Positions 1-12,119 are shown, counted from the stretch's first letter. The stretch: 64,000 bases of DNA from Zychaea mexicana (GCF_025766255.1 NW_026516721.1:186001-250000); one strand, 5' to 3'. A program made the numbers and translations. The notes: generated by a model not told the origin, from the letters alone.

Positions 1-611
1 GTATCTTTGCCAGTGATGCGGTAGTCAGCCCAAGGTAGAAGTCGTTGCTGTTTGATACTGTCCGTCAACCAATTTGGTTTTACTACTTTGTAAGCCCTTC
101 ATTGACATATATTTTGTCAGGTTAGCAACGCACTATGAGCGTTCTGCGTATCGATGGGCTGGGAAGGGGAGACAAGTTCATTACCGAAACTCATTGTACT
201 TGGCTTGCGTTAAATTCGATGCGATAATGTGTGTAACACTTGATTTTTTTACTGGCAAAAAGAGGTAGTCTTAGCACTCCGTCTACATAAAAAGAAAGAA
301 AAGGGTAAAGCTTACGGTAGTGTTGATAGTCTCCACCATGAAGAATAAATAGTCGACGTAGTTCGTTTTGAGGTGGATTCGTATACCCGTTAATGTAAAT
401 TGACAACCCTTCAAAGATCTGTGGCACGTCCTGGCTTGATGTCGTTTCACTGCAACGCAAAAAGTTGAAATGTCAAATATCCATTTATTTGCGCGGAGCG
501 AACATGAGAAGGAACTTACATTAGTTGTTCCTGGTCTTTAAGTTTCGCTTGCTTATTTGCCATGTATTTCCTAAATTCGCCGAAGCGAATCGCACCATAC
601 TGATCGTCCAT
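1..611 (-). CDS. REV1: DNA repair protein REV1, N-terminal part (BRCT), cut by window edge
   Basis: This is the start of a Y-family translesion polymerase scaffold that inserts dCMP opposite lesions and recruits polymerase zeta in the nucleus. Reading on the minus strand, exon 1 (611-520) begins MDDQYGAIRFGEF and contains YMANKQAKL, the conserved segment ahead of the BRCT domain. Exon 2 starts at 449 and gives IFEGLSIYINGY and ELRRLFILHGG. A third exon near 245-180 gives SSVTHIIASNL. A fourth, from 96 to the edge, gives VVKPNWLTDSI and LLPWADY. Together they are a complete REV1-type BRCT domain. Introns are GT-AG and the frame is kept across each junction as I read them. The polymerase domain would lie beyond base 1. 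The start is the first ATG upstream of the conserved block. I am confident of the family; the splice sites are by eye. Confidence 0.88.
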
Positions 612-1140
612 AGTAGTGCAGTAGTGCAGTGCGGTGGAAAGAAGCAAAACTGGTGGCGGGGTTGCCACGGATGTTAATTTCTATTGTTATCTCAGCAAAA
701 AGATGTACTTCAGCAGCAGAGTAGCCCTAAGTAACTGTAAGTGTTCGGCTCAGTAGCTACCTTGTACAAATGAAGAAGAAGAAGGTCACAGTCATTCATT
801 GGCAGTACGCCTAGATAATAGATAGATTAGTGGTTATTTATAACAGCCCATAGTAAAATCGATATTACGGAAAAAAAAGGTTGTGCTAGAGAAGAGCATG
901 ATCTTCCTTACGTGTAACATGGCTTCTTATGCATGCGTCCGAAGCAATACAACCTGGTGGCAGATTCTCCCAGTATACTCTATGGAATCTTGAAGCTAAT
1001 AAGCGAAAAGGGCGCAAAGTGTTCACTTGGGGTGTGTCGTTCCACCTGCCAAGGCTTCTGCTGTACTCCGACAATCCTACAGAGCTGTTGCTCTTTTACT
1101 ATTAATATCACGGCCTTTAACTTATTACTTGTACGAAACT
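612..1140. promoter_or_regulatory. Divergent intergenic region between REV1 and the STIMATE-type gene
   Basis: Both neighbours start outward from this stretch of about 530 bases, so it must hold both promoters and 5' UTRs. I see no TATA box or other clear element that I would assign to either gene. If the membrane protein starts at the upstream ATG at 1027 instead of 1141, the region shortens to about 415 bases. Confidence 0.4.
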
Positions 1141-2288
1141 ATGCTATACGTGCGCGAGCCTCCCCCACCACCTCCAGAAGACAATGACGACGAAGCCGGC
1201 TGTAAACTTCTTGATTCTTTTGCCATTTTCATACAGTTATGCTTAGCAGCAGCTGCATTCTCGACGCTTATTTTCAAGCGACATAAAGAACACCCTCGGC
1301 GGCCTGTGCGCATTTGGTAATTGACCTTTGGAAAAAAAAATAGTGCAGCTGTATATTGAAACAGAAAATCACTTATGTCAGAATCTCTTTGTAAATTTTG
1401 TTCATAGGGGATTCGACGTTAGTAAGCAGCTCGTCGGCGGTATCGTCATTCATTCTTTAAACGTAGTTGCGTCTTATATTTCAGGCGGTAATCCGGAGGG
1501 AAATCAATCGAATCCTTGTGTCTGGTAAAGAGCTTTAAAAATTTAAATCGTGGATAAGAAGTCCTGACGTTTTATTCTTTTTGAAGAGATATTGGTTTTT
1601 TTCTGTTGCTAAACTACTTGACTACTGTTGCACTTGACGGTATTTTAGGTATTTTTTGAATATATTTGTCGATACGACAATCGGCATAGGAATCTTGTGG
1701 GGCATACATGCTGGATTCCAATACATTCTGATCCATAAGCTTGGACTGTCTGGGTTTCAGACGGGCGTATATGGTGATCCTCCGCTTCAGAAACAACTGA
1801 AGCGTTGGGTCAAACAACTGGCTGTCTACATTGCAAGCCTGATTCTCATGAAACTCTGCGTGATTCTTATCTTCGATCTTATCCCACAACTATCTGATTT
1901 CGGTCGCTGGGTCTTGCAGTGGACCATGGGCGATTACAAGCTGCAAGTTGTATTTGTTATGCTCATGTAAGACAAGAAGAATCGAAAGCACCGATGGGTT
2001 TTGTTGGAGCTAGCTCACACCTCAATATGACTCTGTAGATTCCCGCTGGTTATGAATATCATCCAGTTCTGGATCATTGACACAATCGTCAAGCACAAGT
2101 CTTCTATCCATCTCAGTCAGGACGAAGACGATGATGTGCTAATTACGGACGATGAGGAGGAATACGGCGACGATACCGAAGACAGACGGCGTTTGTTGGC
2201 AGATCACGATAGGCCAAAGAGTCCTGAAAGCACATTAGATCATAGCACATATGAGCTGGAAGCAAGCTCTAATAACAACCGATCGTAA
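1141..2288 (+). CDS. STIMATE / YPL162c-type vacuolar or ER membrane protein
   Basis: This is a multi-pass membrane protein of the STIMATE (TMEM110) / yeast YPL162c family. In animals the family works at ER-plasma membrane contacts; the yeast member is vacuolar and of unclear role. Four exons (1141-1316, 1408-1524, 1649-1966, 2039-2288) join in frame to about 286 residues. Recognisable family blocks are CKLLDSFAIFIQ, FDVSKQLVGGIVIHSLNV, YFLNIFVDTTIGIGILWG, GLSGFQTGVYGDPP, WVKQLAVYIASLILMKL and VMNIIQFWIIDTIVKH. About five hydrophobic segments are visible. The C-terminus is acidic (DEDDDVLITDDEEEYGDD), as expected of a cytosolic tail. The ATG at 1141 was chosen because it lies just before the conserved block; an in-frame ATG at 1027 would add 38 residues including a hydrophobic stretch. 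Family assignment is strong, cellular location is inferred. Confidence 0.82.
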
Positions 2289-2867
2289 GGATCTAAATAT
2301 GCTATCCCAATACATGCACATAAATATCTATTTCATACATCCACACACATCCATCCATCATGTATATATACATATATAGCCCACGCCCCGCACGCATTCC
2401 ACATTCTTCCAGCAAAAAAACCTGTATAAGAAACGTATTCGATTCTTTTTAAAGAACCAAAAGGTGTGATTTGTCTTGCTGCCGACTCCCCATAATCCGT
2501 TTCTGTTGATAGCGTCCACGTGTATCGTTTACATGAAGTATCATACACGTGCGGGTGATCGCTCAAAGTTCACGAGGATGGACCAGACTGTGTGCCTGTT
2601 CTGACGATTCTCCACACCTTTGTCTGTTACATCCGAAGAGCAATAAAAACCCCAAAAGAAAACTCATGTTCTGTTATAGTTGTTGTAAATGTTATTGCGT
2701 GGGTATTAAGAAATTTGCTATAATGAAAAAAGAAAAGCATGTGCGGTTCCATAAGGAGAGAGAAGATGACGAAAGTGACGAAAGAGGACTATGGGCTGAG
2801 ACTATGCATCTGCTGCTACGGACAAAAGAAGAGAATGTGGGGGTAGGGGAGGAAGAATATATGGTTT
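2289..2867. other. Intergenic, convergent genes, no feature seen
   Basis: The STIMATE-type gene and GDI1 end toward each other here, so this stretch should hold two 3' UTRs. An open frame of about 120 codons crosses it and overlaps the GDI1 3' end, but it has low-complexity composition and no recognisable motif. I regard it as non-coding. Confidence 0.5.
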
Positions 2868-4702
2868 TTAGGCGTTCATTTCAGCCTGCTCCTGCTCCTG
2901 GGTGGGTCTCTGCTTGAGGACCAGGTCCGATCCCGTCATACGACGATAGATATCCTTGACATCATCGCATACAGTTTCAAAGTGTGAAGTAGCATCGTAT
3001 GAACGGGAAACAAACACTTGGTCGCTAGAGCCATCACACTCAGGTTCCGTGAGGTCAGTGATGGAGATGAATCTGCAGAAATAGCAAAAGGTCAATGAGT
3101 AAACACACATTGGGCTGGGGCGGGAAGAGCAACTGCCTAGTTATACTTACTTGTCATGGATCGGGCCCATCAAGTCAAGGCCAGCCTGGATTTCCTTCTC
3201 GGGCTCGTCTGTCTCGACAATAGTCGAGGCGATGGCGAGGTACATGTCCTTGGGGCAGACGTTGTGATTGCTGGAGACACAAGCAACGTAGACGTCATGT
3301 TTGCGGCCAACCTGGTTTTGAGGGATAACGATCTGGACCGAGTCTGCCTCACCAGTCTCCGGGATGGGGTGTTTAAGGAGACAGATAGCTCGCACAACCT
3401 TTCCCGCTGTCTTGACCTTGCTAGCAGCATAGGAGGGATCGCAAATGATTTGCTTTGCTGTGGCCTTTTGCTCGCCTGAGCGGACCCCGACGGCAACACC
3501 GTTTTCATACAAAATTTCATCAACGGCATGGTCCAACATGTAGGTTCCACCATAAATAGCACTCAGACTATAATAAACAGGCATCATATGTGAAGCAAAT
3601 TTTAGCACGAGCTTCTAATTATTTGTAAAACACGTGTACTATTAGCGATGTATTTGTGTGTGTGTGTGTGTGCCTTACCGTGCGAAGGATTGTGGGAGCT
3701 CTCCCAATCCGTGGAGAGGATAAATGTAAGGGCTCTTGCCATAGCGAGCAATGGATGCTACATACAGGATAATCTTGTCGACGGTTTCACGAGCAGTCTT
3801 CTGGAGGTAGTCATCATCCAAGTGTAGCGCCATGGCGTGACCAATGAAGTCCTGGGTTCCGGGCTCCAGGCCAAACTTTTCGTATAATTGGACCATGGTG
3901 CTCTTGTCAAGATCCACACCTTTTAAACAGCAGAAATAACCATTTAGTATTCCCTTCCAAGTATCTCCTCTTCTGCCCCCTTTTTCCTTGATTATCCGCA
4001 TTAGATGCTCCGGTATATCCAAAGCTTACCATCATGAGTGGATTCATCATCATCCTTCCAGTTCTGGATAAACTCAAAGAACTTTTGCAAGCGGCGCTTT
4101 TCGACCATGCCCATCAGGGGAGACGTAACAGCTTCGGCCTCTGTGGCAGGAACCTTGCAAATCTTTCCATCCCGATATACATACGAGCCAGAAATCTGCT
4201 TGAATTCGAGGTAACGGGTGACATCGGTGTGCGTCAAAAAGCGAACAATTTCGCCATTGGCCATCATGAACTTGGGGATCAAGTCGATATTGTAGTCTCG
4301 CTCACGTCCCAAGTCGGAGGGGACGGATGCATCGGGACGATACTTGTGAAAAAGCTAATAGTTGCAAAGCAGCAAACATGGAACCGGAGTTGAGTTTATT
4401 ACTACACTCTTTTGCTCTGAGGGAGAAAGAGGGGGTTACGCATGAAATATAGAACAACTCTCTATCTCGTACCTGGTTCAAGTTGAGGGAGGCTGATTCA
4501 CCGCCGTAATAGTCGTTACGATCGATGTGGAGAACTTTCTTGCCTTCAACGGAGAAAATGCCAGAGAGAATGCATTCGGTCAACCCAGTGCCGAGAACTA
4601 TAATGTCATATTGCTCATCCTGTTGTGGAGTGTCAAAACGCGAAGATGAGTAAAATCATCTGACATGATTGACATTACAGAAGAATGATGAGTGCTTACC
4701 AT
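2868..4702 (-). CDS. GDI1: Secretory pathway Rab GDP-dissociation inhibitor
   Basis: The product extracts GDP-bound Rab GTPases from membranes and keeps them soluble for recycling. Six exons (4702-4700, 4619-4473, 4354-4030, 3919-3679, 3567-3151, 3072-2868) give about 445 residues, close to yeast Gdi1. The N-terminus reads [17 protein letters not shown], the GDI/REP dinucleotide-type fold, followed by [19 protein letters not shown]. Further on are FVMANGEIV-like text ([18 protein letters not shown]), [17 protein letters not shown] and [11 protein letters not shown], all hallmark Rab-platform segments. Every junction is GT-AG and keeps frame. The first exon is only the ATG, followed by a phase-0 intron of 80 bases. 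A TG dinucleotide run lies in intron 4. A pyrimidine-rich leader upstream fits a strongly expressed gene. I consider this essentially certain. Confidence 0.95.
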
Positions 4703-6823
4703 GTTGGCTTGAAGTTCAAATAGAGTAAGGGTAGTTGCTGTGAGTGTGAGAGGAAAAGAAGAAAGAAAGAGACAGGGAGTGAAGGAAACAAGAAAACGGT
4801 GGACTTATACATCGGTTGTCACTAGCTGAAACGTGATACAAAATGCACGTTGTTTTAGCTCCGGCAACTCCCAAGTAATCACCAAAAAAGAGAAACATGA
4901 ACGTGTAGAGGGGATGCTGAAGGAGAAAACCTTGTGTAGAGTCAACACCTCAGTTAATAGGCATGGCTGGCTAGCTGACAAAAGCCCATCTTCCCTAAAA
5001 ACGAGCACCTTCCTTACAAACAACCTTTATCTCGGATGCACAGAGTATGGAAGGGGATGTTACTTTATGAAAGCGACAGCTGTCAGTTGTTGCTGTCTAC
5101 TTCCAGTAGCTACACGGAGCTGATGGGTTCCCCGGATCAATAGTTGAGCACGGGCAGAGAAAGTGTCACGCGTACATGCACATCTGTACTGTGGCGTTTC
5201 GAAAGCATTTAACCACATCGATCTTGTGGGTAACAATTTGCTCGCCGTGTTGCTGATGCCGCTGTTATCCTGCATAGACTAGCTTTTCAGAGTCCCCGCA
5301 AGAGATAACTTCAGCTTGACAGGACAGTGTCGCTGCTTCTGTGTGTTTGTTTTCGTCTCTCTTTCTCCTCGCTCTTTTCTGTGCATTTGCTTATAATCAT
5401 GGTTAATAAACCAGCCCCTTGGCGCTTGTGAGACAAACTCAGTTTGGGACACTCCACACGAGGGGCGGTTGAGCGAGGGCTGCGATGTTTATTTATTCAC
5501 GGTGCAGCAAATGAATTCGTAACCAAGCAACGTGATCTTGTTCCCTACAGACCAAACTTCATTTTCGTTGCCATGACAAAAACTTCAAAAAAAAGTGATG
5601 CTTATGTCAGAGCCATGTATATCATAAGCAACGTTTGCTTTAACGATCAAGTCACCCTAGCCTAAAAGATTAGAGAAATGCTCACCGATGCCTCACAACC
5701 AAGTGGTATCTGCTATAGAGTCAAGCAACGCTTGTAAGTAACTTACAAACTGATAAGGTGTTATGCGGTTGACAGTAGAGTAGTATACACATTTGCCAGG
5801 TCACGGTGGTACACAAACGACTATTCTCAAATCACATTATCGGTGCTCGTTTTACTGGTCAAAGCAGCGCTGCTTGTCGGTGAAAATATAGGATCTTCAT
5901 CGCAGCGCTATGTACGAATACGTGTTGTCTGTACGAAGCTTCTTTGACAGAAACGAATTGAGCGTAGTAGTATTATGAGCAACATTATGCAGTTACGATG
6001 AGAATTAAATGGTGTGTATGATCATAGAATGATAAAGAAAAATATTTCTTCATCCGTGATACTTTTATTTCAATAGTTTCTGACTATTTTGCGTACAGTA
6101 CTAGCTCACATACCCAACGTCCCCTTCAGAAAGGCATACATGTGTCGCAATGATTAAGATAAGCTTTTAAACGATGGTCTTCCTTCTTGTTCATTGGTTC
6201 TTTCTGAGATGGCGCTCAGTGTGGAATAGGCGGAAATACATATGCTGTATGTTGATGGATCGAACTGAACACAGCGATATCAGTTTAATCCACCACTTGT
6301 TAGCGGGTACGTGGGCTTATGTCAAATTTTGGAATTAGGAAAATGCGATTGCCAATTATCTGTGTGATCTACCTACATATGTATCAATGAGCGTTACATA
6401 GCAAGCAAGCTATAGTATTATTGAAACAAGGTGTTCAAAAAATGAGATACTCATATAAGCATCAGTTATATCTATCAATATGTAATAAACAGCAAAAAGC
6501 AATGTGTTCATACATTTGCTGCTATGCTTAATACCTGGTACAATCATGCCATCATGATTTTCTAGCAAGTTCTGATGTGTGCCTGATGTGGTACAATTCT
6601 CTTTGAGGTAAACGTTAGGTCGCTCTATGCAAATAAAGTTCGTCACGATAATTGCCTGCTGTTATGAACAGGTTTCAATGCGAATCACTTTGGCCGACAG
6701 CTTGCAGATCACAAGCAACCGTAAAAGGAAGTTGGATGCCCTTTTTTCTCACATCTGCCTTTTGTTGGTCTTTGCTTTTCCCTCTCTTTTTTCCTCTTTA
6801 TTTTTCTTTCGGTAACTTCTCTC
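4703..6823. other. 2.1 kb intergenic region, promoters of GDI1 and the bHLH gene
   Basis: Both flanking genes are transcribed away from this region. It contains open frames up to about 96 codons on both strands, none with a recognisable motif or convincing splice structure. A CT-rich tract just upstream of the bHLH start (about 6725-6810) resembles a fungal core promoter or leader. Nothing else is supported. Confidence 0.5.
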
Positions 6824-8074
6824 ATGTATTCGCCTACCCAACAACAGTTCAACACGGAGACGCAAGACCATCACTATCATTCTGCGTCGGCAGTGGGTAT
6901 CCATAATAACGACCCTAACAACAACAACAATAACGGCGCCGGCGGCAGCTTACATACGACAGTTGGCGCAGTCCCTGTACGGAATAACCCAGCTTATAAT
7001 ACTTCGTCGTCGTCATATAGTTTCGGAGCCGCTTCGCTTGCCATGAGCCCTACTTCAACGACCGCTGGTGGTGGACGTGGCATTCCGTTTGGTGAAGCTA
7101 ATTCCCACCATTGGTTTGGCACAAGCATGGATTCCGTCGGTTCGTCATTCGGACAGTCACCGCCGATCTTTGGTGGAGCAGGAGGACGTGGGGATCTAAT
7201 CGTCTCCCCCTCTACATCAACAAGCCAGCTGGACGGGCTCACAGCTGGAGAGGAGGACGAAACACAACAACGAAAGTAAGATTCACTGTTGATAATAAGG
7301 GGACGGACATAAACGAACAAGAAGGGAAACTGCGCTAAGATTAAAATGATCATTCAACGCTGCAGTTTGCAGGAAATATTCGAGAAACGTCGCCGACGTC
7401 GGGAATCGCATAATGCTGTGGAAAGGCGGCGGCGCGATAACATTAATGAGAGAATTCATGGTAATAAGCATACACTCTCTTCATGTACGCACATACACAT
7501 CCATGACGTTCAAGAAAGTGCGGCAGAAGTTTACTAAATAAGTATGCGATGATGATGATGGTGGTGATGACACTTGCATTTGTGTTATTTTTGTTGCGCG
7601 GTAATAGAACTATGCATGATGTTACCGGAGCATCTACTAGAGACTGCACCCACAAGCTCAAATGTCATGTCCGTATCTACCAATCAAGCTGGAGCAAATG
7701 CGCGGGCGATCAACAAGGGAACTATTCTCAGATTGTCAGTGGACCATATAAAAGAGCTTCAAGTCGAAGTGACGCGGTATCAAGAAAAGATCAAGGAATT
7801 GGAGGATAAGATCGACGACCTGAAAAGCGGACCCGGAGCAGTAGGGCAACAACAACACAGCAATGCTGCATCAGGAAATGATTTCACCGACGGTCGAATG
7901 CCCCACCATCACCAAGCACTTCTCGCACACCATAATATTCAACATGATTCGTTACCCGGTGAGCCTATCCATCTGGTCGACTCGTCCCAAAGAGAACGCA
8001 CGAGTTCAATCCAGTTTCAACAACAGTTTGGTAACCTGCATATTACTCCGAATGATATGACACGGCAACCATAG
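6824..8074 (+). CDS. bHLH-leucine zipper transcription factor (USF/MiT-like)
   Basis: This is a predicted E-box-binding nuclear regulator. Three exons (6824-7275, 7366-7460, 7608-8074) join in frame to about 337 residues. The first 150 residues are disordered and rich in Asn, Ser and Gly. The basic region reads RRRRRESHNAVERRRRDNI; the His, Glu and Arg spacing in HNAVERRRR is the pattern that contacts CACGTG. Helix 1 is NINERIHELCMMLPEHLL. A loop of about 30 residues follows, then helix 2 (NKGTILRLSVDHIKELQ). Heptad leucines and charged residues run through VTRYQEKIKELEDKIDDL. The C-terminus is rich in His and Gln. Helix 1 is split by an intron, and the acceptor at 7365 was chosen because it keeps frame through the basic region. 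The exact subfamily cannot be settled by eye; the targets are unknown. Confidence 0.85.
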
Positions 8075-8089
8075 AGTGTATGCAGTAAC

Positions 8090-8123
<34 letters not shown>
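8090..8123. repeat. (AGT)n microsatellite
   Basis: About eleven perfect AGT units lie in the presumed 3' UTR of the bHLH gene, starting 16 bases after the stop codon. Confidence 0.9.
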
Positions 8124-8357
8124 ACCCTTCCTTTCATCGCAAATATCATTTCTTTTCATTTTTTTTCTATCCCCTTATTCTTTCACTGATAAGAGCATCC
8201 CAAACTGAGCGATTATTTACTAGTTCTGTATAGTAGGCAATATTTTACATTACTGCCAACAATATAACAATTTGTGAAAGTAAGAAGCAAACACTCAGTT
8301 TTATCTAATAATGGATATTCATAAATATATAATGATACTGGAATAACAAAAAGCATC

Positions 8358-8657
8358 ATGCTCAAGACGCCGACGTTGAACAATGATTACATCAACAGTT
8401 TCGCGCCACACAATCATTCTGGATCAAAGACTACGGCATTGTCCGACATTCCGCTTAAACGTATCAATATCCTCGACGACTCACGCCATATACTCGCCCG
8501 GGTTGGACATGCACAAAACAACTTTGCACCTTCCTACATTGTCACTATATATGCATCATTATCGACCCATGAGGTCCTGTTCCCTACTTTCAGGCGTGGC
8601 GACTCAACCATGTCAACGATTGATTACAGTTTTGTTTCACCCATATGTAGAGCATAA
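8358..8657 (+). pseudogene. LINE endonuclease fragment
   Basis: An open frame of 99 codons ends with SYIVTIYASLSTHEVLFPTF and then RRGDSTMSTIDYSFVSP. The TFRRGDST-STIDY block is how the APE-type endonuclease domain of non-LTR retrotransposons typically ends, and a close relative (HPTFRRGDSTISTI) is seen at about 10075-10120. The rest of the LINE is missing on both sides. The fragment butts directly against the tail of a Harbinger transposase. It overlaps the second LINE piece in protein content, so the two are different copies rather than one split element. Confidence 0.6.
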
Positions 8658-8886
8658 TATGATCGCTGAAGATGAAAGAGACATATACGATTACAACAAG
8701 AAGGAAACTTTTGATTACGAACAGGTATCCTTTATTGTCTCACCTTCTTATTTGCGCGATGGTGACGCTATCGATCATGTCATTTAAAGGCGTAAACAAG
8801 ACATGGTAGATGGTTCCATTCACTGCAGACCGCAAGACGACCTCACCGAGCATATTTGGCAGTTGTATGGTGAAAGCAACGAGTAA
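8650..8886 (+). pseudogene. PIF/Harbinger transposase (DDE, Plant_tran type), C-terminal remnant
   Basis: The frame reads EHNMIAEDERDIYDYNKKET up to a possible donor at 8725. A second segment from about 8791 reads QDMVDGSIHCRPQ and DDLTEHIWQLYGESNE, then stops at 8886. LHNMIVEDER and NDLVEHIWxxFG are well-known C-terminal signatures of PF04827-type Harbinger transposases, which cut and paste DNA through a DDE catalytic core. The core is gone here, replaced by a LINE scrap. The two segments do not splice in phase as I read them, so decay is likely. The Myb-like gene converging from the right fits a two-gene Harbinger layout. Confidence 0.6.
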
Positions 8887-8959
8887 AAATTATTATACAC
8901 TTACCCTTAAACCAGTACCAGTGCTTCAACTTTGTTTATTCTTCAGAGTCATCTTCATC

Positions 8960-9915
8960 AGCGCTTTCCTCCTTCTCCTACTCCTCCTCCTCTTCTTCTT
9001 CTTCCTCACTATGCCCTTCTACCCTCCCATTGCGTCTGTTGGCAATAATCTCTTGCTGCAGTGATTCATAATTCTCACGTTGAGCAGCAGACAACGTTGA
9101 CAAATTCACGCTCATAATTGTGTATGTGCGCATCCACTCCGCATGGTCAGCCATCTTCTTGGCGCTACGAGCAAGCTTCGCGATGCTTCTCGCCAATTTT
9201 TTCGCTGAGGACGCTTTGAACGCGAGCCAGTTCAATCTGCACCTTCTCGAGCTCATCGTCATCCTCTTCAGTACAGCACCTTTTCTGGGCCTTGGCTTGC
9301 TAGCTACCAATTGGCCTCTGGTCCAAATCGCTATCTTCCTTGGGGACGTTCTTTCCGTCGTCGCAGAATGCCTTCCACTTCTGCTGGTCCTTCAAGGCAT
9401 CCCAGCGATGCTTCAACTTGAAGATCTTCAGATTTTTGGGAGCTTTACGATCATACTCCTTCAAGGCACGGTTTCACTAATAGATATGTTAGAGTTTTTT
9501 CCCTCATTTTAGAAATTCGGTAACGCTAAATATATAAGCAGTTACCTTATCTCCTGATGTCTTGCCACTTTTTTTTGTCCGAGAATCTCGAAACAACCAT
9601 TGGGATGATTTTGAATCTGTATTTGATTATTATCCACAGTCCGCCCATTGGGATTGCCACCTTTAACAAAGTGAAGATACGCGTCCAGTACCTTTTTTCA
9701 CTCTGATCGTTGCCTACATCGGGATCGGTATTGACTTGCAACCAAGCACTAACCAACTGGAGGTCTTCTTCTTTGTCCCAGTTTTTGGTACGTGGTCGCT
9801 TTACCGAATCACCAGCGACAGAAGCATTGTTCTCGGAGCAGGGGAGGGTAGGCAACAGGAAGTGGGGTGTCACTAGCCGAAGCCGAAGGGTTGATGGCGG
9901 TGTTGGTGTTGTCAT
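8960..9915 (-). pseudogene. Harbinger-associated Myb/SANT-like (NAM-associated) protein, decayed
   Basis: Read on the minus strand, the N-terminal part contains KRPRTKNWDKEEDLQLVSAW and WTRIFTLL. That is the trihelix/SANT-like DNA-binding module found in plant NAM-associated proteins and in PIF/Harbinger second genes. Downstream pieces read RFSDKKKWQDIRR, LKHRWDALKDQQKWKAF and LEKVQIELARVQSVLSEK, then a Glu-rich tail. They lie in different frames, so at least two frameshifts have occurred. A TAG at 9300-9302 interrupts the text around IGS and QAKAQK. In intact elements this protein binds the transposon ends and helps nuclear import of the transposase. It points toward the transposase remnant at 8650-8886. 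Confidence 0.6.
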
Positions 9916-10059
9916 TGGTCATTATTCCTCAGAACCGTTGTGAGAACAGACTGGTAAAATAAAGTTAACAGACCATTTACAAGCACAGCTGCGAGTGCTT
10001 TAAGAAGTGTGGTGAAGTGAAAGATTTCCATATTTTACGTCTTATATTACACTTACCTC

Positions 10060-12119
10060 TTCAGCATCATCACTATAGCATCCGACGTTTCGTCGAGGTG
10101 ATAGTACGATTTCCACCATTTATTACATCTATGCCGCTTCACCAGTATTCCAAAATACGGTAAAGACCAGGGAAGTATCATATGTTGCCAGTTCATGGTC
10201 CGATCATGCATTATTGTCTGTCCCTCTCTCACCGGCAAAGGCTATTGGCGGGGCAATCCTCTGATTTTAGCTTCCAAGGTCTTCCGACATCAACTTGCAA
10301 CACAACTTACAGCTTTCTTCGCACGCAGCGACAGCACTTCAACACCGCAGCAGCAATGGGAGGAACTGAAGCGTCTACTAAAGCAGCAGATGCAACAGTA
10401 TTGCCGGCAACGCATCAATAAAACAACAGCTTACCTCAAAAAACTACAATCGAAACGCAGCTGGTTTTTACGGTCAAATCCACCCATCGCTACACGCATA
10501 TGGTTCTTAAAGATAACTGAACAACAAATATCAGCAGCACAACATGAAGTTTGCGATACCCTCGCTTTACGTGCAGGAGAGCGCTAGCGGGAGCAAGGCG
10601 AGAAATCTGCTGATTATCTCAAGCGAACCATACAACAACGCACGTCACAGGCCAACATTGTCACTCTACAACATCCTCACACTAGCGACATATGTAACAC
10701 AGTGGAATCGATGCATTCAGCCGCAACAGCTTTCTATGAACAGTTGTATACCCCCGACGACGTTGACGACTCAGCTATCCAACAACTGCAGCACAACATA
10801 CCATCCTCAGCACACCTCAACACCAACAGCAAAGAAAGCCTAGTCGATTCCTTCAGCATTGAAGATCTCCAAGACGGAGCTAAACGAGCCCCACGCTAAA
10901 GTAGCCCTGGAACAGACGGTTTACCATACGGCATATGGAGGCTCGTATTCAAACACCCGGCAGCCAAAACACTTACATGTCAAGTATATGAAGATGCATT
11001 GAAAAATGGTCTTTTTCCTGAATTTTGGACCGAAACCTGTATCCGTCTCCTCCCAAAAAAGGGCGATCTGACTACACTCACGAATTGGCGGCCGATCAGT
11101 CTCATCAATTGTGATGCCAAGATATACACACGGCTGCTAAATAAGCGCGTCGTGCTGGCCGCTGCACCCCTAATTAACCCACAGCAAACAGGATTCATGC
11201 CGGGTCGCTTTATTGCCGAAAATGGGCTAGTAGCACGCCTTGTCATGGAACACGCCTCAAGCAATACGTCGTCAGCCATTGGCCTCCTACTCGACCAGGA
11301 AAAAGCGTATGATAGGATCCATCCACAGTACTTAGTTCAAACTTTGCAACACTTTGATTTTCTCGATCAAATTATTAACAGCATCAACTCACTGTTTTTC
11401 AACACGCGTATACGTATCAACATCAACAGTCAGCTTAGCACGCCATTTGCACAACAACGCGGATTACGACAAGGAGATCCACTGTCGCCGATCTTTTCAA
11501 CCTGACTCTGGAGCCTTTGCTGCGCTCGTTACAAAGAGACGTATCATATCAAGGATATGTCTTCACATCACCGAACAATGCCATTGCACCAGCCACCATG
11601 CCCACCCCCGAGTCAATTAAAACACTCGCCTACGCGGATGATATTCTTGTTTTCCTGCAATCTCCTGAGAATTTGCGCCGGGTTTTGTACCACATGGATG
11701 TCTATCAACACGCTTCAAATGCCAAGTTCAATCAAGAAAAGACCCAAGCAATCTCGCTACTAGGAGGGGCACCACGACCTCGATGGAATGCTTTGCTACA
11801 CCAACATGGAATTCTGCCTTGTCACGATCGTATACAGACCGACCCCGTCACATATTCGGGCTATCTACTGACCTCCTCAAGTACCCAACTGAATACATTC
11901 ATAAACCGGTTGCTGGAATCGGTCAAGAACCAATGCAACATTCACTTGAGCCGCAGCTTGTCTATCCACTGCCGTGCCACCGTGCTAAAGACCTTGATTT
12001 TGTCAAAACTATGGCATGTTCTGCGTATCATTGGCGCATCACTGTCAGTCTTCCACCAGAAACTGAGAAGCACCATCAGCAGCTTCCTGATGCATCGAAT
12101 GTGTGGTGAACCACATTAA
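10060..12119 (+). pseudogene. LINE (non-LTR retrotransposon) ORF2: endonuclease end and reverse transcriptase
   Basis: The element begins at the tail of an APE endonuclease (HPTFRRGDSTISTI, then SSWSDHALLSVP). A linker leads to SSPGTDGLPYGIW, LPKKGDLTTLTNWRPISLIN, NPQQTGFMPGRFIAENG, LLLDQEKAYDRIHP and QRGLRQGDPLSP. The catalytic LAYADDILVF follows. These are reverse transcriptase blocks in order. In-frame stops lie near 10585 and 10897, there is a frameshift near 10230 and another near 11500, so this copy is dead. It is 5' truncated, as is usual for LINEs, and stops abruptly after LMHRMCGEPH at 12119 without a visible poly(A) tail. Intact copies would reverse-transcribe at a nicked target. 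Confidence 0.85.

Noticed and set aside
2549..2917. 122-codon plus-strand frame with Cys-rich stretch
   Set aside because: It overlaps the GDI1 3' end, has no homologous feel and no splice or promoter support.
8810..9064. Plus-strand Leu/Phe-rich frame resembling a membrane protein
   Set aside because: It is the complement of the Glu-rich tail of the Harbinger Myb-like gene.
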